From: Balneolaceae bacterium
GTDB lineage: Bacteria; Bacteroidota; Rhodothermia; Balneolales; Balneolaceae
Assembly (NCBI GenBank): GCA_021767245.1
Contig: JAASTO010000028.1
Coordinates: 1-18,886, forward strand
Reading direction: 5' to 3'
DNA length: 18,886 nt
The position numbers and the translations under genes are program-made. Position 1 is the first letter of the stretch, and every line of letters starts with the position of its first letter. The notes under the pieces are model-generated. The model saw nothing but the letters and a program-made list of their open reading frames with translations, searched no databases and was not told the DNA's origin. Below are positions 1 through 7,495 of this stretch, in pieces.

Positions 1-1262
1 ACCCCAAATGCTGCAAATCCAACAACTCCGGCAATGATCGCAATAGCGATCGGAATCTTAGAGGTGTTGTGATCCGGAAGGTTGATCTCTGTAGCCAATA
101 CAAATTCTTCCGAGGTTTTTATATCGTTTACCCGTTCTTTCTTAACATAGATCAGCAAGGAGGTACCACTTCGCAATCGGATATCTGACAAATGCTCTTG
201 TTCAACTTTACCTTTTTGGCGAATTGCCAATACAATGCCTTCAAACTGATGATATAACCCAAGCTGATCCAGCTTTTTACCTTCATAAGAGGATTCAGGT
301 GCTACCACAGCTTCTACAAGTTGAGCATTCCCAAGTTCAAAATCTTGATCTGCCCAGCCTTTGGTTGGTTTGATCAGAACATCTTCCCGGTTCAACAATT
401 TGTTTAATTCCTTTACGCTTCCACGGATCCTGAGCACATCGTTTGCTTCAAGTGTGATGGTTTGCCTGTCAGGTTTAGATCGCATCTTTGCATCAAAAAC
501 TTCAACTATATCAAGATCCAGATCTTTGATGAGCTTAGTATTTTTTAAGGGAGTGCCGACAAAATCAGAATTGGGTTGTAGTACCACATCAGTCAGATAG
601 CTTTGCATGTCAAAAATATCTGTCAGTGACTGATCCTTTCGTCGCTCAGGAATTAAATTAATACCTACTGTAAACAGGTAAATGAAACCGGTTACAAAAA
701 AGATGGCGGCCACCGGTGCAAATTCGAACATTGAGAATCCGGCCAAATCGTTATCTCTGGCAATTGAGTCAACCAAAAGGTTTGTTGAGGTTCCGATCAG
801 TGTAAATACTCCACCGAACATAGCTGCAAAGGACATTGGCATCAAAAGCCTTGAGGCACTTTGGTTAAGATCTTTTGATAACCCAATGATAACAGGGATA
901 AAGATGGCTACAGCTGCTGTGTTATTAATAAAGGCTGAGATCACTCCAACCACTAACATGATAATCAGAATGGCGATCTGAAAGTTGAGTTTACTGAGCC
1001 GATAAAAATAATCCCCCACAATATCGAGTGCTCCCGTTTTTCTGAGACCCTCGCTCAAAACAAACATACAGGCTATAGTAATGGTAGCAGGGTTGCTGAA
1101 TCCTGAGAGGCCTTCTTTGGGGGTAAGAATCCCTGATACGATTAGGATGGCTAACAGGATCAGGGAAGTGATATCAAAAGAGATCCGTTTGTTAACAAAT
1201 AATACTACTGCCAACAGGATGAGGCCATAAACAAACAGGATTTCCGGTGCTACTCCAAACAT
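1..1262 (-). CDS. SLC13/DASS-family permease with two RCK_C domains, C-terminus cut by window edge
   Basis: Reading the minus strand from the ATG at 1262 gives about 420 uninterrupted codons running off the left edge. The N-terminal half is a polytopic membrane domain. It has the two signature Asn-containing loops of the divalent anion:sodium symporter family, INNTA near residue 110 and IGTSTNL near residue 156. Residues about 219-300 and 310-395 form two soluble RCK_C (TrkA-C) domains, with starts like LTDVVLQPNSDFVG and LVEAVVAPESSYEG. A new hydrophobic segment begins at about residue 405, as expected for the second membrane half. Relatives with this layout are about 590 residues, so roughly 170 are probably missing. 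The family moves dicarboxylates, sulfate or similar anions; the substrate cannot be read from sequence. A TTG at 1265 is an alternative start. The gene is divergent from greA. Confidence 0.9.
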   Translation of the reverse strand, partial: MFGVAPEILFVYGLILLAVVLFVNKRISFDITSLILLAILIVSGILTPKEGLSGFSNPATITIACMFVLSEGLRKTGALDIVGDYFYRLSKLNFQIAILIIMLVVGVISAFINNTAAVAIFIPVIIGLSKDLNQSASRLLMPMSFAAMFGGVFTLIGTSTNLLVDSIARDNDLAGFSMFEFAPVAAIFFVTGFIYLFTVGINLIPERRKDQSLTDIFDMQSYLTDVVLQPNSDFVGTPLKNTKLIKDLDLDIVEVFDAKMRSKPDRQTITLEANDVLRIRGSVKELNKLLNREDVLIKPTKGWADQDFELGNAQLVEAVVAPESSYEGKKLDQLGLYHQFEGIVLAIRQKGKVEQEHLSDIRLRSGTSLLIYVKKERVNDIKTSEEFVLATEINLPDHNTSKIPIAIAIIAGVVGFAAFG

Positions 1263-1474
1263 CAATGAGTCATTAAATAAAATTATTGGGTTCAAATATC
1301 ATAACTAAACGCTTATTTTGAAAATGATTTACAGGAAAAGTTGTATATAAAAACAGAGATGGAAATCCATCAATTAAGCTCTTATTTTAAGGCTTAATAC
1401 AAATGAAAGTAAAAGCCACCTGCCGCCGGTAGGTTGCTTTTTTTATTTTTAGAAACCGATTAATAAAAGAGATT
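1263..1474. other. Divergent intergenic region between the SLC13 permease and greA
   Basis: This 212-base gap must hold the promoters of both divergent genes. Toward greA, TTC at 1291-1293, 19 bases, then TTATTTTG at 1313-1320 is a two-mismatch copy of the Bacteroidota consensus TTG-N19-21-TAnnTTTG. Toward the permease, GATATTTG (complement of 1293-1300) is a one-mismatch -7 element with a poor -33 element. Both assignments are weak. The region also holds a strong terminator hairpin (1411-1450) and a nine-codon ATG reading frame (1403-1432). No protein gene of normal length is present. Confidence 0.5.
1411..1450 (+). terminator. Intrinsic terminator in the greA leader
   Basis: Bases 1411-1424 pair with 1428-1441 around a three-base GCC loop. 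The 14-position stem has one C/T mismatch (1417/1435) and one G-U wobble (1422/1430). Seven T follow the core stem (1438-1444), then A and five more T. This is a good rho-independent terminator on the plus strand. No plus-strand gene lies upstream of it, and greA starts about 25 bases after the T-tract. It would therefore stop transcripts started in the greA leader, that is, act as an attenuator or define a short leader RNA. That role is inference. Confidence 0.75.
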
Positions 1475-1951
1475 ATGAGTAAAGTTCAATATTTGACTCA
1501 AGAAGGCTATGATAAACTTGACGCTGAGTTAAAAGACCTCAAGACCAGAGGTCGCAGGGAGATCGCTGAAGAGATCGCTGAAGCCCGGGCTAAAGGTGAC
1601 CTTAGTGAAAATGCCGAGTATGATGCTGCCAAAGAAGCACAGGGTCATTTGGAGGACAGGATTACCAAACTTGAGGATGCACTTGCCAATGCACGGGTTT
1701 TAGATAAAAAGGATCTGGATCTGTCAAAGGTTCGGGTTCTTACAACAGTTACTATTCTCAACAAAAAAATGAATAAAGAGATGAAGTACACGATCGTATC
1801 TCCGAATGAAGCTGATTTTGCTGCGGGAAAGATTTCAATTGAATCCCCGATCGGTAAGGCACTGCTTGGCCGGGAACAAGGTGAAGTAGTTGAAGTTGAT
1901 GTACCTGCAGGTAAGCTTGAACTGGAAATACTGAAAATTGAGATCGACTGA
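1475..1951 (+). CDS. greA: Transcription elongation factor GreA
   Basis: This 158-residue protein has the usual GreA length. The N-terminal coiled-coil hairpin (about residues 1-75) carries the tip motif GDLSENAEYDAAKE, with the acidic residues D42 and E45 that place Mg2+ in the RNA polymerase secondary channel. The C-terminal FKBP-like domain (about 80-158) has the typical SPIGKALLG segment. GreA stimulates RNA cleavage by backtracked RNA polymerase and rescues arrested complexes. The ATG at 1475 is preceded by a purine-rich AAAAGAGA. A Nudix gene follows 14 bases after the stop and is probably co-transcribed. An intrinsic terminator lies in the leader just upstream, so expression may be limited by attenuation. 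Confidence 0.97.
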   Translation: MSKVQYLTQEGYDKLDAELKDLKTRGRREIAEEIAEARAKGDLSENAEYDAAKEAQGHLEDRITKLEDALANARVLDKKDLDLSKVRVLTTVTILNKKMNKEMKYTIVSPNEADFAAGKISIESPIGKALLGREQGEVVEVDVPAGKLELEILKIEID

Positions 1952-1965
1952 TAACTCACGGGAAG

Positions 1966-2421
1966 ATGAAAAAACTCATCGATGTGTACCCTTATAAGAT
2001 TGTTGAGAGCAAGGTTCAGTTTCTTGTCTTTAAGCGATCATCCAAGAAGATCTATGCTGGACAGTGGCGCATGATCGGAGGGAAGGTTCAACCTGAGGAA
2101 ACCAGCTGGGAGGCCGGTTTAAGGGAACTCAGGGAAGAAACCGGACTGAAACCAGCGAAATTCTGGACCATACCTTCAGTAAATCAATTTTATGAACATA
2201 AGAGTGATATGATCCATGCAATTCCTGCATTTGCCGCTCAAATATCAGAGAATGCCCAAATTGAGCTCGACGATGAGCATACCGATTTTATGTGGATCTC
2301 AGCCAATGATGCAGCTGAATATCTGAAATGGCCGGAGCAACAACGATTAATGAAACTCGTTGATGAGATCTTAACTAACGACATCCAAGAAATTCTTCCA
2401 GAGTGGATCATAGAAATCTGA
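1966..2421 (+). CDS. Nudix hydrolase, possibly NudB-like
   Basis: The 151-residue protein has a perfect Nudix box (GX5EX7REUXEEXGU) at about residues 39-61: a Gly, then E, then RELREETGL, supplying the metal-binding glutamates. Nudix enzymes hydrolyse nucleoside diphosphates linked to another group. The C-terminal half (DDEHTDFMWIS, then a Trp-Pro and a helix ending in EIL) resembles dihydroneopterin triphosphate or dATP pyrophosphatases of the NudB type. That would place it in folate synthesis, but I hold the substrate call loosely. The ATG at 1966 follows GGGAAG closely. Its 3' end overlaps the start of the next gene by 19 bases, which suggests translational coupling. Confidence 0.88.
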   Translation: MKKLIDVYPYKIVESKVQFLVFKRSSKKIYAGQWRMIGGKVQPEETSWEAGLRELREETGLKPAKFWTIPSVNQFYEHKSDMIHAIPAFAAQISENAQIELDDEHTDFMWISANDAAEYLKWPEQQRLMKLVDEILTNDIQEILPEWIIEI

Positions 2422-3629
2422 TATTTTTTTTACTTCTGTTTTTGTTACCAATCGGGCTGAAAGCTCAATCAGATTCCTATGAATTAAATTTTGCACCGGA
2501 TGCCTGGTACAACTCTGTTGATGGTGTAAGACTTGGGATTATAATGGCGGGCAACATGGAAGGGGAATTCAGAAGTGGACCTCACAGAATGGAAGCCGGA
2601 GTTTGGCTGGGAACCGCACTTCCTGAAGATCCTGTTTCATATTATTTTTCATTCACTGAACCGATCCCTTCAATCACATCCTTTGCAAACGAAGGGAATA
2701 TACAACTGATCTCAACGGTAAGAACCGGTTACAGTTACCACCAAATTTCTTTAAATAAGCGCTGGCAACCGGGATTCGATGAATTGAAGTTCAAGGAGTT
2801 ATCCCTTGGTTTCAGTCAGGAAAAGATGATTGACCTGGATTACCGGCCGTATCCTCAGTTATGGCAGAATGATTGGAAATCAATGCTTAATTTGGATCTT
2901 TGGATCAGTGAAAAGTGGGAAAAACAAAAATTCGATCTGCAGTTAACATTGCTTCAAAATGTGAATGAGGCATCAAATTATTTCACAGTTGGCACTTTGG
3001 AGGTTACTGAGCAGATCTATTTTAACGATCTATTTAAGCTCAGGCTGCGTGGTTTTGGGGGGTATGTAACAGATAATGGGGCTCCTGAATATTTGTTTGG
3101 ATACAGTTTTGGGCTACCTATGGAATGGTTGAATAGTGGAATTTCCCGGGCTAAGGGTACCTTAAAAGAAACCTGGTTGAGTGATGGGTTGATCAGTTTC
3201 GCCAGTGGTCCCAATCTCAGAGGCTATACCCGGCACGACTTTGAGATTCTCAGTGCCGGTGGAACCCCCCAATACAATTCAATTGCCTCAATCAACACTG
3301 AGTTTGAGTTTCCGAATTTTGTTAACAAAAAACTGGATGGAACCATTGTAGGGGATTTTATTGAACTCAGATCATATCTGTTTGGTGATGTTGGCCGCAC
3401 ATTTGATAAAGAAGAATCCATCACACTACCAATGGGCGAAAACCCAACATGGATCGCTGATGCCGGGGTTGGATTACAATTTTCAATAAACATCCCGGAT
3501 TACCTCGGAAAAGACCGAGGTGTAGCCATCCGATATGAAATTCCATTGTGGTTATCTGAACCAATGGGTACAGAAAAGCATTTTAAATTTCGTAATTTGA
3601 TAGGAATCGGAGCCGTAATCTCATTTTAA
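2403..3629 (+). CDS. Outer-membrane Omp85/BamA-like beta-barrel protein without POTRA domains
   Basis: The protein has 408 residues from a GTG start. Residues 1-21 are a Sec signal peptide (long Leu/Phe core ending LKAQS, cleavage probably after Ala). The rest alternates in short beta strands. YNSVDGVRLG right after the signal resembles the first barrel strand of Omp85 relatives. LRGYTRH, about residue 275, resembles the conserved (V/L)RG(F/Y) motif of the barrel lumen. YLFGDVGRTF is a late-strand motif, and the chain ends in Phe, the usual last residue of BAM substrates. There is no space for POTRA repeats, so it is not BamA or TamA. Free-standing barrels of this type occur in Bacteroidota with unclear function. 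The GTG start overlaps the Nudix gene; no in-frame ATG precedes the signal core. ackA follows after 7 bases. Confidence 0.75.
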   Translation: MDHRNLIFFLLLFLLPIGLKAQSDSYELNFAPDAWYNSVDGVRLGIIMAGNMEGEFRSGPHRMEAGVWLGTALPEDPVSYYFSFTEPIPSITSFANEGNIQLISTVRTGYSYHQISLNKRWQPGFDELKFKELSLGFSQEKMIDLDYRPYPQLWQNDWKSMLNLDLWISEKWEKQKFDLQLTLLQNVNEASNYFTVGTLEVTEQIYFNDLFKLRLRGFGGYVTDNGAPEYLFGYSFGLPMEWLNSGISRAKGTLKETWLSDGLISFASGPNLRGYTRHDFEILSAGGTPQYNSIASINTEFEFPNFVNKKLDGTIVGDFIELRSYLFGDVGRTFDKEESITLPMGENPTWIADAGVGLQFSINIPDYLGKDRGVAIRYEIPLWLSEPMGTEKHFKFRNLIGIGAVISF

Positions 3630-3636
3630 CTCACTC

Positions 3637-4854
3637 ATGAAAATTTTAGTCATTAATTGTGGCAGCTCTTCAATAAAATATCAGCTCATTAATACCGAAA
3701 GTCAGGAATGTCTTTGTAAGGGGTTGGTTGAACGAATTGGGGCTGTAACGTCAATCATCAAACAGGAATTCAAAGGGGAGAAGCCATTCAAAAAGACGAT
3801 GGTCATTGAAAATCATGCCTCCGCTCTAAAGACCGTTATGGAATTATTGGTCGAGGCAGATAATGATCACCTGCAGTCCCTTGATGAAATTGAAGCTGTG
3901 GGCCATCGGGTGGTTCATGGAGGTGAAACATTCAAGGATTCTGTACTCATTGATGAAGATGTGGAAGAAGCCATTCAGCAGGCATTTGATATTGCCCCTT
4001 TACACAATCCACCAAATCTTGATGGTATCCGGGCTGCAAAAAAACACTTGCCAAATGTTCCCCACGTAGCTGTGTTCGATACCGCTTTCCATCACTCCAT
4101 TCCCAAGCATGCCTTTTTATATGGTATCCCGAATCGTTTGTACAGACGATATAAGATCAGGAAATATGGATTCCATGGAACCTCTCACTATTACGTAAGC
4201 CGAAAGTATTTCAAAGAAACACAAAGAAAAAAAGAAGGCTCAAAGATCATTACTTGTCACCTCGGTAATGGGTGTTCAGTTACGGCGATCAAAGATGGTC
4301 AATCCTACGACACCAGTATGGGATTTTCGCCACTTGAAGGTCTCGTTATGGGAACGCGTAGTGGTGATATTGATCCATCTATCCTTTTTTATCTGATCGA
4401 AAAAGAAGAGCTCTCGTTGGCTAACGTTCACGCCCTGTTAAACAAACACAGTGGCCTGCTTGGTTTAAGCGGATATGCTGCCGATATGCGTGACCTTCTT
4501 GAAGAGGCTGAAAATGGCGACCGCAGGTGCACTGAAGCCATTGACGTATTCTGTTACAGGGTGCGCAAATACATCGGTTCGTATATAGCCGCTCTTAATG
4601 GGGTGGATGCGGTCATCTTTACAGGTGGTATTGGTGAAAATGCAGCCCCTATACGTGAAAAGATCATGGAAAACATGGACTTTGCAGGTGTTAAACTGGA
4701 TCTGAACAAGAATAAGGATCGCGGTGGATCAACCCTGATCACAACTGAAGAATCAGATACGGAAGTGCACGTTATTCCAACCAATGAGGAACTTGTTATC
4801 GCCATTGATGCGGCTAAAATTGCAACAGCTTCCAAACAAACTCCATGGGCCTAA
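3637..4854 (+). CDS. ackA: Acetate kinase
   Basis: This full-length 405-residue acetate kinase (ATP + acetate to acetyl phosphate + ADP, or the reverse for energy) carries every family landmark: NCGSSS at the N-terminus, GHRVVHGGE, VFDTAFH, KYGFHGTSH, HLGNG, MGTRSGD and FTGGIGENA. N7, R91, D148, H180, R241 and E384 fall at the residue numbers used for the well-studied archaeal enzyme. The ATG at 3637 gives the canonical N-terminus. Its partner pta lies 2.6 kb downstream, separated by two other genes that overlap their neighbours. Acetyl phosphate made by the pair is also a phosphoryl and acetyl donor in signalling. Confidence 0.98.
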   Translation: MKILVINCGSSSIKYQLINTESQECLCKGLVERIGAVTSIIKQEFKGEKPFKKTMVIENHASALKTVMELLVEADNDHLQSLDEIEAVGHRVVHGGETFKDSVLIDEDVEEAIQQAFDIAPLHNPPNLDGIRAAKKHLPNVPHVAVFDTAFHHSIPKHAFLYGIPNRLYRRYKIRKYGFHGTSHYYVSRKYFKETQRKKEGSKIITCHLGNGCSVTAIKDGQSYDTSMGFSPLEGLVMGTRSGDIDPSILFYLIEKEELSLANVHALLNKHSGLLGLSGYAADMRDLLEEAENGDRRCTEAIDVFCYRVRKYIGSYIAALNGVDAVIFTGGIGENAAPIREKIMENMDFAGVKLDLNKNKDRGGSTLITTEESDTEVHVIPTNEELVIAIDAAKIATASKQTPWA

Positions 4855-6632
4855 ACTATACAAAAAGGATCGTAAACTTTGCCCGGACTTATAAAAAAAG
4901 TCTTATTGGTAGCAGGGTGAAGTCCGTTTTGTTTTTGATAACAGTAGCGATTCTTATTGTTTCTTGCTCCAGCACAAGTTGGGTAGTTATTGAAGAAAAT
5001 GCCGTGGATATTAATGATTATGAACTGATAGACTCAGAATTCTTTTTGGATCCTAATGACTCAATAACTCCTCAGGCTCCCATATTCGATGCAGACCTGA
5101 TGGCTATCAACACGTATGAGTACTCACAACGGATAAAAACAGAAAGGTATATTCAAAGATACCGGCCTCGTGTTGGATACGTCATGCTTGGTTTAGCCGG
5201 AGCCGGACTTTCCTATTATGCTGCCTTTTCTGATCAGTTGTTACAGCAACCATCTGACCTGCAGAGATACTCTTTGATTGGAGCAGGTACTTTGCTATCA
5301 GGTTTGTCTTTTCTGAATATGAAGCCGGTAGATGAACCTACAAAAACGGGAGAGACAAGGCTTTTACGAAAGACAGGCACTACCATGGTAGCAGACACTA
5401 TTGAGACGTTACCTTATACCGATGAACTACCCAAAGTTACTATTGCTTACGGTGACAGTCTTTTGATCATAAACAAAACCTATGCATTCAACGATAATAA
5501 CATATCTGTCAACCTTGCGGATGAACTTGACTCGGATCTGTTTGGAGAAGAACCTGAACATGAGATCAGGATCACAGTTGAATATGACACATTAAAAACG
5601 GTTACAACCACTCCGGTTTCATCAGTTTTTGAGCAGTTTGTTGTTGTTGATTCTGAAATTACACCACTCCGAAATGCCGCAGAAGTAAATGCCGATAATG
5701 TATTAACAGATTTGGCTGAGGGAAGTCAACTTAAAATGGTTGAAAGAGAAGGGGATTGGTTTAAAGTAATGTATGGGATATCAGAGACATGGATTTCGGC
5801 AAATGATGTTTATACCATTTGGAGGCCATCTGAATTTTCCTCTGACCTCACCGTTGTAACGATCCCGAATATACCCTTTGGTTCAATTGACGTTGAACGG
5901 GATATACCGGAATTAGGAGATCTTTCGACTAATACCGCGGCACTGATCATCTCAAATGATCAATATTCCGGTAGTTTAAGCGAAAGAACCTATGGAGATC
6001 GTGACAGTGAATTGATGGAAGAGTATTTTAAACAGGGATTTGGTATCCGATCAAGTAATCTTATCAATAGTTCTAACATAAATTCAACTGAACAGCTCAA
6101 GTCTGCGGCTAACCGGCTAACTAATTTGGTCGACACTAGCCGGAATAAAGTGCTGGTCTACATCAATGGGTATGGTATTATTCAGGATGGAAAATTATAT
6201 CTGGCAGGTGTAAACCATAGCGAAGAAAATAATGCCCTGATCAACCTAACATCTCTTTTTGATCAAATATCAGTATCAGAGGCTGAGCAGGTTATTGGAA
6301 TAGTTGATCTTGATATCGTGGAATCCGATAATTCAGATTTGAGATATCAATCTGTGGTTTCAGGTTTGATAAATACGGTCTCAAGGTCTGCGGTTATCTT
6401 TTCATCACAAACAGATCAGCGTTCAGGAATCTTTACTTCATCAACCGGTGAAAAGAATCGGCATAGTATTTTCACCTATTATCTTGCTGAGGCCTTAAAG
6501 CAACGGAAAACTGATCTGGATCAGATCTTTGATCATCTTCAGAGAAACGTGCCATTTCGCTCCCGAAGTATTTATGATCGCCCTCAGGATCCTGTACTTA
6601 TCGGAAAAAATGACCTTCAATTAGTTGATTGA
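4845..6632 (+). CDS. Predicted lipoprotein with SH3-like domain and catalytically dead caspase-like domain
   Basis: The protein has 595 residues from the ATG at 4845. A hydrophobic core ends in the lipobox IVSC (C41), so a lipid-anchored envelope protein is likely. A GTG at 4917 would give a more typical 16-residue signal and avoid the 10-base overlap with ackA. Two hydrophobic, glycine-rich stretches lie at about 110-127 and 143-158. Residues about 262-327 look like a bacterial SH3 domain (GDWFKV, then TWISANDVY). Residues about 365-595 follow a caspase/metacaspase (peptidase C14) fold: ALIISNDQY as first strand, then a strand ending VYINGYG where active members have YxSGHG, and GIVDLD where they have (V/L)DAC. 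His is thus Y443 and Cys is D490, so peptidase activity is improbable. It probably binds or scaffolds something; function unknown. The downstream gene starts on its stop codon. Confidence 0.72.
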   Translation: MGLNYTKRIVNFARTYKKSLIGSRVKSVLFLITVAILIVSCSSTSWVVIEENAVDINDYELIDSEFFLDPNDSITPQAPIFDADLMAINTYEYSQRIKTERYIQRYRPRVGYVMLGLAGAGLSYYAAFSDQLLQQPSDLQRYSLIGAGTLLSGLSFLNMKPVDEPTKTGETRLLRKTGTTMVADTIETLPYTDELPKVTIAYGDSLLIINKTYAFNDNNISVNLADELDSDLFGEEPEHEIRITVEYDTLKTVTTTPVSSVFEQFVVVDSEITPLRNAAEVNADNVLTDLAEGSQLKMVEREGDWFKVMYGISETWISANDVYTIWRPSEFSSDLTVVTIPNIPFGSIDVERDIPELGDLSTNTAALIISNDQYSGSLSERTYGDRDSELMEEYFKQGFGIRSSNLINSSNINSTEQLKSAANRLTNLVDTSRNKVLVYINGYGIIQDGKLYLAGVNHSEENNALINLTSLFDQISVSEAEQVIGIVDLDIVESDNSDLRYQSVVSGLINTVSRSAVIFSSQTDQRSGIFTSSTGEKNRHSIFTYYLAEALKQRKTDLDQIFDHLQRNVPFRSRSIYDRPQDPVLIGKNDLQLVD

Positions 6633-7495
6633 TGGGATTTATCTATATTTTTTTTAGTGTAAGCTGTTCTCTTGCCATAGCTCAGATCCTCAAAGTTGCT
6701 GAAAACAACAGGATGAGAGTGATGAATATCCTTGTTATAAATTACCTTGCCGGTGCACTCATAAGCATCTTCAATTCTGCCGAATTTGAAACCGTTAGCC
6801 TTAGTGTAACCGATCACGGTTTTGTGATCGGAGGGATGATGGTGATTCTTGGATTGATCTTCATAGGAAACCTGGTGGCTTACAGTCGTTCAATTGACCG
6901 GGTTGGTATGGGGGTCAGTATTGCTGCTATGCGTATGTCGCTTATCTTCCCGATCGCGGTGAGTTTATTTATATTTAATGAGGAATTAGCCTCGATACGT
7001 TACCTGGGGATTGTAATAGCTTTAGGGGCCTTGCTTTTAATGGTGCCAAAGATCAAAACTAAGAATATATCCGGCATATCTGATGCCTGGCTGCCTGTGC
7101 TGATCTTTATGATGACCGGTGCTGCAGATTCAAGTTTAAAGATCTATGAAAGGCTGTTTTCAACTCAACTTTCAGAGGAACTCTTTGTATCCGGTATTTT
7201 TATTATATCCTTCCTAACCGGTATGGGGATTTTAATGAAAAGGGGCGAACTTCATTTTACCTTTAAAGAGATTGGGTATGGTATAGCTACTGGAATTGTA
7301 AATTTATATTCCTCTATTTTTCTGATCTATGCCCTTAAATTGATGCCGGGTTCAGTGGTATTTCCAATTGTTAATGTATCGTTGGTTATTTTAGGCACAT
7401 TGATCGGTGTGTGGATCTGGAAAGATACACCAACCGTAAAGCAGTGGTCAGGTTTAGCTGCTGCAGTAATTTCAATCATTTTATTGATAGGATAA
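6632..7495 (+). CDS. EamA/DMT-superfamily transporter
   Basis: This very hydrophobic 287-residue protein has about ten membrane segments arranged as two EamA-like halves (about 2-140 and 150-287). Each half ends in the pattern typical of the drug/metabolite transporter superfamily: NEELASIRYLGIVIALGA in the first, then KDTPTVKQWSGLAAAVIS in the second. Substrates in the superfamily range from amino acids to nucleotide precursors and cannot be assigned here. I start at the ATG at 6632, whose A is the last base of the upstream stop codon (TGATG); a TTG one codon earlier is possible. Its stop codon TAA likewise shares its last A with the ATG of pta (TAATG), so all three genes are probably translated from one message. 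Confidence 0.85.
   Translation: MGFIYIFFSVSCSLAIAQILKVAENNRMRVMNILVINYLAGALISIFNSAEFETVSLSVTDHGFVIGGMMVILGLIFIGNLVAYSRSIDRVGMGVSIAAMRMSLIFPIAVSLFIFNEELASIRYLGIVIALGALLLMVPKIKTKNISGISDAWLPVLIFMMTGAADSSLKIYERLFSTQLSEELFVSGIFIISFLTGMGILMKRGELHFTFKEIGYGIATGIVNLYSSIFLIYALKLMPGSVVFPIVNVSLVILGTLIGVWIWKDTPTVKQWSGLAAAVISIILLIG

Noticed and set aside
361..981. Plus-strand reading frames of 79 and 99 codons
   Set aside because: They lie antisense to the SLC13-type permease, whose minus-strand frame shows clear family motifs across the same bases.
1286..1320. TTG at 1286 with TTATTTTG at 1313 as a greA promoter
   Set aside because: The spacing is 24 bases, outside the usual 19-21, and the -7 element has a mismatch; kept only as a weak possibility with TTC at 1291.
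4889..4910. Small inverted repeat GACTT/AAGTC after ackA
   Set aside because: A five-pair stem around an A-rich loop with no T-tract is too weak for a terminator, and it lies within the extended lipoprotein frame.
7411..7494. Upstream GTG start for pta adding 28 residues
   Set aside because: The extension lies within the transporter gene and does not resemble the family N-terminus; the ATG at 7495 fits better.
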